DNA of 64,000 bases from the NCBI RefSeq assembly GCF_014643175.1, contig NZ_BMJH01000001.1, forward strand, positions 372,001-436,000, given 5' to 3'. The notes beneath the pieces were generated by a model. It saw only the letters and a program-made list of their open reading frames with translations. It was not told the origin of the DNA and did not search any database. This stretch comes from Hoyosella rhizosphaerae (GTDB lineage: Bacteria > Actinomycetota > Actinomycetes > Mycobacteriales > Mycobacteriaceae). Numbering within the stretch: position 1 is the stretch's first letter; each line of letters begins with the position of its first letter. The position numbers were made by a program, and so were the translations under genes. Below are positions 52,861 to 60,899 of this stretch, piece by piece.

Positions 52861-52918
52861 GAAGTGTGCACAAACTAGCAATATTTATGGTGCTGAGCCG
52901 CTAGTTTGTGCACACAAC
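52861..52918. repeat. 58-bp inverted-repeat element, copy D (covarying arms)
   Basis: The arms at 52861-52879 and 52900-52918 again enclose a 20-base loop. The CTCGC end of the other copies is CTAGC here, and the partner arm changes from GCGAG to GCTAG, so pairing is kept. Only the two outer positions mismatch. The element overlaps the last codons of the MFS gene on the minus strand. Confidence 0.88.
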
Positions 52919-54108
52919 CGGGAGCGAGCGGACGAGCCCATCACTAGTGCAAGAGAAACCAAAACGTATGGCACAGCGAGCGCCGCGAAAGCTACCGAGT
53001 GGGACGAGACGGTAAAGACCCCGAGGTAGCTCAGTAGCACCACGAGTGTCATCACTTCGGCGCCGACGCCTGCGGCGGATGTCACTGTTGCCCGCGATTC
53101 CCCGCTGATTCGGTGCTGCAACCGTGCATCTGCGGCGACGCCAGCCGCCTGCAACGCCCCGAATGCAACGCCGAGCGCGATCCACCCGGCAGGCCCACCG
53201 GCGAGGGCTCCCACCGCCATCAAGGACGCGGCGACTGCTAGTAGTGCGCTGAACTGTCTCGACGATAGTCTCGCCGCAGGTCCGGAGAACAGGCCACCAC
53301 CGGCAACGCCCACCCACACGGTAAGCACAACCCAGGGGATCGCTTCGGTGTTTACTCCATGCTCGGATGCTAGCAGTGGCACATATTCTTCGAGGTTCTC
53401 CCAAATGGCCGGGATGATTGCGGCCAAGGCGACAGCGGCGAGTACGGCTTTGCTTCGAAAGACCTCTCGCATCCCAGCGCGCATTACGGTCCTAACCTCG
53501 TGGTCATCACGAGGCGCGGGTAACCGTAGTTCGGGCAACAGTAGGCCGATTGCGGAGCACACTACACACGCGAGCACGCTGCCTACTCCCACGGCCACGT
53601 AACCCCCGAGGGTCATCACTGGGATGGCAACAATGGTGGACAGTCCTACTGCGCAGACCTCATAGGTTCGGGCGATGCCCATGACGGTTGCGTATTGCGG
53701 GGCTGCACCCCGGTGGTCTAGTTCGGTGAAAACGAGCGCTTCGAGTGCACCGGAGGAGAGGGTTCCCCCGGCGCCCCAGAGGATAAAGCCGAGGGCGAAC
53801 GCCCAATAGTGCGGGAACAGTAGCCACAGGGAGAATGCGGTTCCTGCGAATAAGGGGGCTGCCGCGAGGAGGTAACGGCGGGGCACGATGTCTGCTAGCA
53901 CTCCCGAGGGGACCTCTAGGAGTACTGACGCGAGTGACCAGATCGCGAAGAGCGACGTAATCTGCGCGACGGATAAACCCGAGTCGGCGAAAAAGATCGC
54001 ATAAAACGGGTAGAGCAGGACGAACTCAGAGCTCAGCGAGTAGGCGTATAGCGGCCACGAAAGCCTGCGGACTTCCCTTGAGCGGGACTTGATCGGCATG
54101 GTGAACAT
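52885..54108 (-). CDS. MFS transporter
   Basis: The 407-residue protein has about twelve membrane helices and a loop motif DIVPRRYLLAAAP. The middle loop is at about 190-215 (PAPRDDHEV). It resembles MFS proteins with a LLYPFYAIFFADSGLS start, which are common in actinomycetes with unknown substrate. The last residues (SRLCAQTSGSAP) are encoded by repeat copy D, so the inserted element probably replaced the original C-terminus. The start may also be ATG 54099. Confidence 0.82.
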   Translation of the reverse strand: MFTMPIKSRSREVRRLSWPLYAYSLSSEFVLLYPFYAIFFADSGLSVAQITSLFAIWSLASVLLEVPSGVLADIVPRRYLLAAAPLFAGTAFSLWLLFPHYWAFALGFILWGAGGTLSSGALEALVFTELDHRGAAPQYATVMGIARTYEVCAVGLSTIVAIPVMTLGGYVAVGVGSVLACVVCSAIGLLLPELRLPAPRDDHEVRTVMRAGMREVFRSKAVLAAVALAAIIPAIWENLEEYVPLLASEHGVNTEAIPWVVLTVWVGVAGGGLFSGPAARLSSRQFSALLAVAASLMAVGALAGGPAGWIALGVAFGALQAAGVAADARLQHRISGESRATVTSAAGVGAEVMTLVVLLSYLGVFTVSSHSVAFAALAVPYVLVSLALVMGSSARSRLCAQTSGSAP

Positions 54109-54228
54109 GGAGGTCTTCTGGTTGTGCGGACAAGGGGTTCGGGGATGCCGATCCGGTGGGGGACCCCGAACTTGTGCCGCGCAACGACCTCTACGCAGGT
54201 ATCAATGTCGCCAATGCATACTTCAAAG

Positions 54229-54266
54229 TTTAGCGGCCCCTCCCGGAAACGGAAGAGGCCGCTAAA
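54229..54266. terminator. Terminator downstream of the fabH-type gene
   Basis: TTTAGCGGCC (54229-54238) pairs with GGCCGCTAAA (54257-54266), and inner CCG/CGG pairing extends the stem. It follows the stop codon at 54278 on the minus strand. Confidence 0.75.
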
Positions 54267-54277
54267 TGTTGAGGGGA

Positions 54278-55336
54278 CTAGAAGCTTGTTTCTGTCGGTG
54301 CGGGTGGTAGGCGCACGACCTGGCCCGCGTAGCTGAGTCCAGCGCCGAAGCCCAACAGGAGTGCGATTTGCCCACTCTTCGCCTTGCCGGTGACCAGCAT
54401 TTCTTCAATCGCCAAGGGAATTGAGGCGGCGGAAGTATTGCCAGTGTTCTCAATGTCGTTGGCGACGGGGACGTGGTCGGCGAGTCCGAGGTTCTTCTTC
54501 ATTAGTTCGTTGATTCGCGCGTTGGCCTGGTGGGGGACGAACACCTCAATGTCGTCGATGGAGACACCTGATTCGGTCAACACGTTGGAGAGCGCCTTCG
54601 GCAAGGTGATGGCAGCCCACCGGAACACGCGTGGCCCTTCCATGGTCACGACCATGCGGCCGACTTCTTCATCGTCCGGGTCCTTGCCTTGGAGTTCTTG
54701 GGCGCGGTCCATGTAGGCAGGCACGTCAAAGTTCTGGGTGATGGCGTCGGAGTTTTCACCGTCGCTGCCCCACACAGTGGGGGAGATGCCATTTTCTTCG
54801 CTTGGGCCGATTATTACGGCACCGGCGCCGTCACCGAAGATGAATGCGGTGCTGCGGTCGTGTGGGTCCAACACGACCGACATGGTTTCTACGCCGATGA
54901 GGAGTACGTATTCGGCGGCACCTGCGCGAATCAGGTCGGAGGCTACTGCTAGGCCGTACCCGAAGCCGCCGCAACCCGAGTGCAGATCGAATGCGGGGAT
55001 GCCGTTGATGCCGAGGTCGTAGGCAACTGCGGGGGCGCCGTGCGGGATAACTGTGCGCCAGCTACTTGTGGCGAGCAGGATGAGGCCGATTTTTGACTTG
55101 TCGATTCCGCTGTTGCGGATTGCCCGATCAGCTGCTGCTACAGCCATGCTGCGGGCGGACTCGTCGCCACTAATCCATCGGCGGTTGCGGATGCCGCTGC
55201 GTTCGAAGATCCACTCGTCTGACGAGTCGAGAACCTCGCACACTTCGTCGTTGCTGACCAGTCGTTGGGGTCGGTACGCACCGATGCCCAGCATCGATAC
55301 GTTGGGTGTCCCAGTCTTGGACGCGATTGTCACCAT
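54278..55336 (-). CDS. Beta-ketoacyl-ACP synthase III-like enzyme (FabH family)
   Basis: The 352-residue protein has the FabH catalytic Cys122 in HSGCGGFGYGL, His in VFVPHQANARI and Asn in ENTGNTSAAS. These enzymes condense acyl-CoA with malonyl-ACP to start fatty acid or secondary-metabolite synthesis. It lies alone and not beside other fab genes. The starter-unit preference cannot be told. Confidence 0.92.
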   Translation of the reverse strand: MVTIASKTGTPNVSMLGIGAYRPQRLVSNDEVCEVLDSSDEWIFERSGIRNRRWISGDESARSMAVAAADRAIRNSGIDKSKIGLILLATSSWRTVIPHGAPAVAYDLGINGIPAFDLHSGCGGFGYGLAVASDLIRAGAAEYVLLIGVETMSVVLDPHDRSTAFIFGDGAGAVIIGPSEENGISPTVWGSDGENSDAITQNFDVPAYMDRAQELQGKDPDDEEVGRMVVTMEGPRVFRWAAITLPKALSNVLTESGVSIDDIEVFVPHQANARINELMKKNLGLADHVPVANDIENTGNTSAASIPLAIEEMLVTGKAKSGQIALLLGFGAGLSYAGQVVRLPPAPTETSF

Positions 55337-55468
55337 TGGATCCGCTCCTTATTGCCTTGTGGTCAGCACTCTTACCTTAACGCGGCATCTCGCGCATTGA
55401 AGCCGTCATGACAGGCTCGTTTGTGCTATTCAGGGCAAATACCAGCCACATCGCGCATCGCTTTTTAG

Positions 55469-55966
55469 TTAATGTGAGATAACCGACATCGCGGTCTCGG
55501 CGTTGGATTTGCGGGCATGGGGTTGAAGGCGGACGTAAACCTGGCGGCGAACATGGGCAACGACGTCACCTGATTCGTCGGTGATGTCGCACTCGAACCA
55601 GGTGAGGGTGCGATCGCCGGAGGCGGCGCGGGCGCGAATGTCTTCCACCGTCGAGGCGGGCACGTGCATAACGGCGGTGAGTTTGCCTCGCCCTCGTTTG
55701 ACGAAATCTATTTCCGCTGAAGCGTCCCATACGTAGTAGTCCTCGCCGAGTTGTGGCATGAGGAGCAGTACGTAGAAGGGGTCGGTCATGGATGACAGTG
55801 ATCCGCCGAAGGCGGTACCGAGGGCGTTGCGGGTCAGTGAGTTCACGCGGAGGGTTACTTCCGCTCGCGACCAGTCGTCGGCGATGTGGCGAACGCTAAT
55901 GCCAGCGCCGAGAAATGGCGGCCAGGCGCGCATGCCGAGTTTGAGGGTTCGTGGTGTGAATTTCAT
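55469..55966 (-). CDS. DUF4442/YiiD-type thioesterase-fold protein
   Basis: The 165-residue protein has a hot-dog-fold pattern with NALGTAFGGSLSSMTDPFYVLLLM and KRGRGKLTAVMHVP. This is typical of DUF4442 proteins related to PaaI thioesterases. AAGGAGA precedes ATG 55966. It may hydrolyse acyl-CoA. It shares orientation with the FabH-type gene 130 bases downstream. Confidence 0.8.
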   Translation of the reverse strand: MKFTPRTLKLGMRAWPPFLGAGISVRHIADDWSRAEVTLRVNSLTRNALGTAFGGSLSSMTDPFYVLLLMPQLGEDYYVWDASAEIDFVKRGRGKLTAVMHVPASTVEDIRARAASGDRTLTWFECDITDESGDVVAHVRRQVYVRLQPHARKSNAETAMSVISH

Positions 55967-56086
55967 GGTTCTCCTTTGAATCATTTCCTCACACAATATC
56001 CACTATGACGGAATGCATAAAACTAAGTGTGGCCCGACTAACATGACCCGCGATGAGTTTTCACTCCTGCGCGAGTCAGTACCGGC

Positions 56087-56473
56087 ATGAGTATTCCCAC
56101 AATCAATAGCGCCCTACTGTCGAGCACCAACCCCGAACGGTTGCGTGACTTTTACGCCGCCTCGTTTGGTATTGCACCGGAAGCCACCCCCGACGGCGGC
56201 TACCACGTCATAACCTTCGGTGGCTTCTATCTGATGTTCGACAGCCGCGACGACGTCAGCGATACCGCCCCCGAACCAGGCCGCATCATCTTCAACATCG
56301 AGGTCGAAAACGCGCCGACAATCGCACAACGGCTCACCGACAATGGCGCCCGATGGCTGTCCCCGCTCGAAAACCGCGAAGGCAGTTGGTTCGGCACCGC
56401 CATCGACCCCGATGGAAACTACGTGCAAATCATTGAACCAAGCGATGAAATGCGCGCCATGATGAGCGAATAG
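56087..56473 (+). CDS. VOC-family (glyoxalase/bleomycin resistance-like) protein
   Basis: The 128-residue protein has paired beta-alpha-beta modules: NPERLRDFYAASFGIAPEA in the first and the C-terminal WFGTAIDPDGNYVQIIEP that is diagnostic for VOC proteins. Members bind a metal and act on varied substrates. It is convergent with the glutamate-synthase-like gene, four bases apart. Confidence 0.85.
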   Translation: MSIPTINSALLSSTNPERLRDFYAASFGIAPEATPDGGYHVITFGGFYLMFDSRDDVSDTAPEPGRIIFNIEVENAPTIAQRLTDNGARWLSPLENREGSWFGTAIDPDGNYVQIIEPSDEMRAMMSE

Positions 56474-56477
56474 GAAA

Positions 56478-58169
56478 TTACAGTGACACGCCGCCGAAAT
56501 TCACGCCGGACAACTCCGACATATCCCGTTTCCATGTAACGAGGTCGTTGTGGCTGAACCCTGACAGGCTGTCGTGTCCGCATGCGCGCGCCATGATCTT
56601 CATCAAGTCCACGGAGGAATCGAAGAATCGTCCGAGACGCTCTGCCGCTTCATCGACAGGGAGGCGTTTGCGCAGTTTTTCGTCCTGGGTGGCGATTCCG
56701 ACTGGACACTTGTTGGTGTGGCAGGCCCGCATACCGAGGCACCCGATTGCCTGCATGGCCGAGTTGGAGACAGCCACGACATCGGCACCAAGGGCGAGGG
56801 CTTTGACAAAATCGGCGGGCACGCGAAGTCCGCCGGTGATGATCAAAGTGACGTCACGAGCAGCGGAAGTGTCGAGGTGGCGGCGTGCCCGAGCGAGTGC
56901 GGGGATGGTTGGGACTGAGATGTTGTCGCGGAACAATGTGGGTGCGGCACCAGTTCCGCCGCCGCGGCCGTCGAGAATGATGTAGTCCACGCCGATTGCA
57001 AGAGCTGCGTCAATGTCGCGTTCGATGTGCTGGGCGGACAGTTTGACGCCGATGGGGATTCCGCCGGTGTTTTCACGCACTTCGTCGGCGAATTCGCGAA
57101 AGTCTGCGGGTGTGGTCATGTTGAGGAACCGAGATGGCGATACAGCGGATTCGCCGGGGGTGAGGCCACGAACTTCAGCGATCCTGCCGCGCACTTTGTT
57201 GCCGGGCAGGTGCCCTCCGGTGCCGGTCTTTGCGGCTTGTCCAAGCTTGAAGTGGAACGCTCGGCTAGCGGCAACGATATCCATGGAGAAACCGAACTGG
57301 GCGGATGCGAGTTCGTAGAAGTAGCGGCTGTTGGAGGCCTGTTCTTCAGGCAATACGCCGCCTTCGCCGGAACAGATACCTGTACCTGCGAGTTCGGCGC
57401 CTCGCGCGAGCGCAATCTTGGACTCTTCTGACAATGCGCCGTAACTCATGTCAGACACCATCAGTGGGATCGCGAGCTCGAGGGGACGTTTCGCTGCGGG
57501 GCCAACCGTGACGCTGGTGGTGACCGGGTCGTCGTCGAGCAGCGGTGGGGTGGCTAGTTGGGCGGTGATGATCTGGAGGTCGTCCCAGCTTGGCAGTTGC
57601 GACCGGGGGACACCCATGGCCTCCATCTGGCCGTGGTGGCCAGTGCGGGAGAGGCCTCGAGATGCCAAGTGCGAGATTGTGCCGACGTGCGGTTCGTCGG
57701 GTGTTCCTTTGAAGTCGGCGTAAAGACCTTGATACGAGTCGCGTGAGTACTTTTGAGGGTTCGCGCACTCCCACTGGGTGATCTCATCTTCGTCCACCCA
57801 TACTGCGCCGTCCTCGACCCAGGAGTGGAATTTATGAAGGTCGGCACCCTTGAAGTGGATATTCTTGCCAGTGCGTGAGTCATAGGTGGATCCGTGCAGG
57901 CTGCAGGACAGGCGATCACCGTGGACTTTGCCGTCGGAAAGCAGTGCGCCGCGGTGCTGGCAGCGTCCGTACATGACTGTTGCCTCGTCAGATTCAGGGT
58001 GACGTAACACGATGAGATCAACATTGGCGACGAGCGCGTATCCGGGCTGCGATGGTGTGAGTTCGTCGATGAGAGCGACTTTGTTGGCTCGCACGTGGGG
58101 GGTTCCTTCGGCTAGCGGGATCGGTCCGGGGCCCCGGCGGGCACCGGTGCGATTGGGGCGTGCTGACAT
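56478..58169 (-). CDS. Rieske domain fused to glutamate-synthase-like FMN/3Fe-4S domain
   Basis: The 563-residue protein has an N-terminal Rieske domain (Cys70, His72, Cys89, His92). A GltB-type FMN-binding barrel follows (VSDMSYGALSEESKIALARGAELAGTG pattern, then GHLPGNKV, ILDGRGGGTGAAPT), with the 3Fe-4S motif C-x5-C-x4-C in GCLGMRACHTNKCPVG. It lacks the glutaminase domain of GltB. The reaction is unknown; the pairing of a Rieske cluster with this flavin site suggests an electron-input module. ATG 58169 is preferred to an upstream TTG at 58202. Confidence 0.85.
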   Translation of the reverse strand: MSARPNRTGARRGPGPIPLAEGTPHVRANKVALIDELTPSQPGYALVANVDLIVLRHPESDEATVMYGRCQHRGALLSDGKVHGDRLSCSLHGSTYDSRTGKNIHFKGADLHKFHSWVEDGAVWVDEDEITQWECANPQKYSRDSYQGLYADFKGTPDEPHVGTISHLASRGLSRTGHHGQMEAMGVPRSQLPSWDDLQIITAQLATPPLLDDDPVTTSVTVGPAAKRPLELAIPLMVSDMSYGALSEESKIALARGAELAGTGICSGEGGVLPEEQASNSRYFYELASAQFGFSMDIVAASRAFHFKLGQAAKTGTGGHLPGNKVRGRIAEVRGLTPGESAVSPSRFLNMTTPADFREFADEVRENTGGIPIGVKLSAQHIERDIDAALAIGVDYIILDGRGGGTGAAPTLFRDNISVPTIPALARARRHLDTSAARDVTLIITGGLRVPADFVKALALGADVVAVSNSAMQAIGCLGMRACHTNKCPVGIATQDEKLRKRLPVDEAAERLGRFFDSSVDLMKIMARACGHDSLSGFSHNDLVTWKRDMSELSGVNFGGVSL

Positions 58170-58266
58170 CTTCAACAGGCCGCTAACTAGTTTAAACGTC
58201 AACCAATTGGTAATGGCTGTCCCGCCGGCCTAGTAACGGGAACCGCCATCGCCCATACTCGACTAT

Positions 58267-58707
58267 ATGAAACCTGAGGCGCGCAGTCCGATAATCCGTA
58301 CAGTCGCCCGCTGGATCCTCGGCGCGTTCCTGATCTCCGCTGGCATTGCACACCTCACGTGGGCGCGAGCAGAGTTTCTCGCTCAAGTCCCCGATTGGGT
58401 ACCGCTTGATGCTGACTTCGTGGTCATCGCCTCTGGAGTTGTCGAGATCGCCCTAGGGGCCGCGTTAATCCTGCTTGTGCGGTTCCGAGTGATCGTCGGG
58501 TGGGTAGTTGCAGCCTTCTTCGTAGCAATTTTCCCGGGAAATATATCCCAGTTCGTCACCCAAACCGATGCCTTCGGTCTCGACTCAGATCTCGCTCGTG
58601 GGGTTCGGCTGCTTTTCCAGCCAGTACTTATTGTGTGGGCGTTGTGGGCTACTGAGGCGTGGAAGTACCGGCCGTTCGTTCGTAACCCACGTCGCGAAGA
58701 GCATTGA
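58267..58707 (+). CDS. DoxX-family membrane protein
   Basis: The 146-residue protein has four membrane helices (about 15-33, 48-70, 73-92, 112-130) and the DoxX-like pattern RWILGAFLISAGIAHLTW. These proteins are linked to oxidative stress or respiration. It is divergent from the Rieske-glutamate-synthase-like gene. Confidence 0.8.
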   Translation: MKPEARSPIIRTVARWILGAFLISAGIAHLTWARAEFLAQVPDWVPLDADFVVIASGVVEIALGAALILLVRFRVIVGWVVAAFFVAIFPGNISQFVTQTDAFGLDSDLARGVRLLFQPVLIVWALWATEAWKYRPFVRNPRREEH

Positions 58708-58822
58708 GCACCCACTCAGACCCGGCAAGGAACTGCGACACAGTCAACGCAGGAACGGCGATGTACCGATAGACAAAGTCGGGACTGAAATCTCCAAATG
58801 TGCTCGCGGTGCGGTGGGGCGC

Positions 58823-59743
58823 TTATAGCTCGTGAGTCGTGCGCACCTGCGCTCGGTTCGCGATGGCGCGTAAGCGTGGGTCCGCCGACTCGGTTAAGCG
58901 TGCGAGGGCTATCTGGGATGTTGGTGTGGCGAAGTCAAAAAGGGCCATGGCTGCCGATAAGCGAACCTCGTCGTCGCTGTCATTGAGCGCCTCAGATAGA
59001 GCATCGGTGGTGGAGTCTGCGTCCGGGCCAAGTCGGCAAAGAACTTCGGCGGCGTGGCGGCGCAAGTGTGGCTCGCCCTTTGTCAGCGCCGCGAGAAGAG
59101 TGGGCACAGCGGCTTCACCAAAGGATGCTAGATCGCGGGTAAGGCCATTTCGAGTACTGTCGTCGCCGACTCCGAGGTGGGCCGCGAGGGCAGGGATTGC
59201 TCGAGGGTCGCCGATGCGAGTGAGCGCCCACCGAGCCTTCGCTGCGACATCGAGGTCGTCTGACGACGCCAACGGCAAAATTGCGTCCGTGGTCGCAGGG
59301 TCCGCGATCTTGCTCAGGACGTGAAGCGCTTGAACGCGGGCAGACGTGTCTGCTCCCGCCAGAGCGTTCAACAAAAGTGGCGTGGCTGCGTCGGCGACAC
59401 GAGTGACCGCCCAGGAAAGCGTCTCGCGAACAAAGAAGTCCTGTTCGGTCCATAGCCGAGCCACTAGTTCCGGTGTGGCAGCACGGTGAGCCAGTTTGCC
59501 AAGGGTCAGTGCCGCGGCCTGACGAACGTCGCGGTCTGCGTTAACGAGGCCGAGGAGGGCATCGTCCACTTCGGCGCTGCCGGTGGGCTCGAGCGGATCG
59601 GTCTCGAGTCTTGCAGCGTTAGGGCCCACGGCACGGTCTTCGATCCACGCGCCGCGGACTCGGGCGGTGTCAGAAACTATCGCGCGGGGGTTGTCGTCGA
59701 ACATTCTGTTGGCCTTGATGCAGGAGTGTTGTGCGTTACTCAT
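58823..59743 (-). CDS. HEAT-repeat protein
   Basis: The 306-residue protein consists from about residue 55 of repeated helical pairs of some 30 residues: DRDVRQAAALTLGKLA, SARVQALHVLSKIA, LDVAAKARWALTRIG, RRHAAEVLCRLG, EVRLSAAMALFDFA. These form a HEAT solenoid of about seven units that binds other proteins. The N-terminal 55 residues are unlike it. It is divergent from the TipA-type regulator. Confidence 0.85.
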   Translation of the reverse strand: MSNAQHSCIKANRMFDDNPRAIVSDTARVRGAWIEDRAVGPNAARLETDPLEPTGSAEVDDALLGLVNADRDVRQAAALTLGKLAHRAATPELVARLWTEQDFFVRETLSWAVTRVADAATPLLLNALAGADTSARVQALHVLSKIADPATTDAILPLASSDDLDVAAKARWALTRIGDPRAIPALAAHLGVGDDSTRNGLTRDLASFGEAAVPTLLAALTKGEPHLRRHAAEVLCRLGPDADSTTDALSEALNDSDDEVRLSAAMALFDFATPTSQIALARLTESADPRLRAIANRAQVRTTHEL

Positions 59744-59755
59744 GCCTCTGAGGCT

Positions 59756-59793
59756 AAAAGTTTCCGTAGCGAGAAGGTCAAGATGCTACTTTT
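59756..59793 (+). promoter_or_regulatory. Possible MerR-type operator
   Basis: AAAAGT (59756) and ACTTTT (59788), and within them GTAGC (59766) and GCTAC (59785), form a nested inverted repeat just before the start of the MerR-type gene. TipA-class regulators bind such dyads in their own promoters. Confidence 0.4.
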
Positions 59794-59798
59794 GGGCC

Positions 59799-60566
59799 GT
59801 GCAGTACTCGATCAGCCAGGTCGCCAAGATGGCCGGCGTCTCGGCCCGTACTCTGCGGCATTACGACGAGACTGAGTTGCTGCAACCGGCTGCGGTCTCA
59901 TCGAATGGTTACCGCTGGTACGGTCGGCGAGAGCTACGTCGGTTACAACGAATCTTGCTGCTGCGTGACCTCGAAGTTCCGCTTCCTCAGATCAAAGCCA
60001 TCCTCGCTGGGGATAACGACGAGGCCTCTGCGCTGCGGCGACACCTCATGCTTATTACCGCTGAACGCGACCGTCTCGACCGGATCGCCACCACAATCCG
60101 GCGCACCCTGGACGACCTTGAAGACCGTCACCGCCTGCCCGACGAGGAGTTCTTCCGAGGACTGCACGAGGGGCGCGCACAACTTGCCACCAGTCTTCAG
60201 GAGCGATTCGGCAACGCCGCTACCAACACCCTTGGCGCGGCTACCGACAGAACGGCACATTGGAGCAGAAGTCAGTACGACCGAGCCGCAGCCGAAGCGC
60301 AGGACCTCTACGGGCGACTATCCCGAGCGCGCCAGTCGGGTGTCGACCCCGCCTCGCCCGAAGCGCTCGACCTCGTCGCAGAACACTATGACGCCGTCCG
60401 TGCCATGTGGCCCGCCGATCCTGCGGCCTATCACGCCCTCGCTGATTTGATAGAGACCGACGAACATCAGCGAGGCACCGTCGCGGTCTATGATCCCGAC
60501 CTTCCCTCATGGCTGGCGGCAGCTATTCGTACCTACGCCACGCAGCGTCTTGCATACCGCAGATGA
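59799..60566 (+). CDS. MerR-family regulator with TipAS-like C-terminal domain
   Basis: The 255-residue protein begins with a MerR helix-turn-helix (YSISQVAKMAGVSARTLRHYDETELLQP) and the wing/second helix (YRWYGRRELRRLQRILLLRDLEVPLPQIK). A coiled linker (MLITAERDRLDRIATTIRRTLDDLE) follows, then a C-terminal all-helical domain (VAEHYDAVRAMWPADPAAYHALADL) like TipAS, which senses cationic peptide antibiotics. GTG 59799 is the likely start. It is probably autoregulated through the dyad upstream. Confidence 0.85.
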   Translation: MQYSISQVAKMAGVSARTLRHYDETELLQPAAVSSNGYRWYGRRELRRLQRILLLRDLEVPLPQIKAILAGDNDEASALRRHLMLITAERDRLDRIATTIRRTLDDLEDRHRLPDEEFFRGLHEGRAQLATSLQERFGNAATNTLGAATDRTAHWSRSQYDRAAAEAQDLYGRLSRARQSGVDPASPEALDLVAEHYDAVRAMWPADPAAYHALADLIETDEHQRGTVAVYDPDLPSWLAAAIRTYATQRLAYRR

Positions 60567-60722
60567 CCCGGGGGATTTGACGAGTTCCCCGCCAGCCTGG
60601 GTCTCCCAACTTGCAGCCACTTCGATATTTTCGACGAAAATCGACTGATGCAGGTTGGTGGGGGCTGAAGCGCCTTTCGTGGTGAGGTTGAGTCGAATGC
60701 CTTCTGTATCGCCAAGTTTCAC
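60507..60722 (-). CDS. Doubtful small frame in the gap before the ATPase pair
   Basis: A 71-codon frame opens at GTG 60722 with AGGTAG upstream and overlaps the 3' end of the MerR-type gene. The sequence has a protein-like stretch (IRLNLTTKGASAPTNLHQSI), but its C-terminus reads as out-of-frame shadow. I recognise no family. It may be a remnant. Confidence 0.2.
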   Translation of the reverse strand: MKLGDTEGIRLNLTTKGASAPTNLHQSIFVENIEVAASWETQAGGELVKSPGSSAVCKTLRGVGTNSCRQP

Positions 60723-60863
60723 AATCTACCTATGACACGTTTGACCACCCGTGAACGCTGCAGTGGGTGTCGATACGGTTTGTTTTGGCGCAGTTCGTTC
60801 ATCTCGCGTGGGCCCATCCGCGCAGTCGAAACATAAACCTGACAAATGGGTCACCTAACAACC
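60567..60863. other. Intergenic region between MerR-type gene and ATPase pair
   Basis: Apart from the doubtful small frame at 60507-60722, I see no gene, RNA structure or repeat in these 297 bases. The promoter palindrome of the ATPase operon begins at 60864. Confidence 0.5.
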
Positions 60864-60893
60864 CTGTCACATGACAGACCTGTCATCTACACT
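60864..60893 (+). promoter_or_regulatory. Promoter with palindromic operator for the ATPase pair
   Basis: CTGTCACATGACAG (60864-60877) is a perfect palindrome. A further TGTCAT follows at 60881. TGTCAC (60865-60870) and TACACT (60888-60893) are 17 bases apart and may be the promoter. The ATG at 60900 is where transcription should start, so the mRNA is probably leaderless. CTGTGACAG recurs at 63219-63227. Confidence 0.5.
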
Positions 60894-60899
60894 TAAGCA

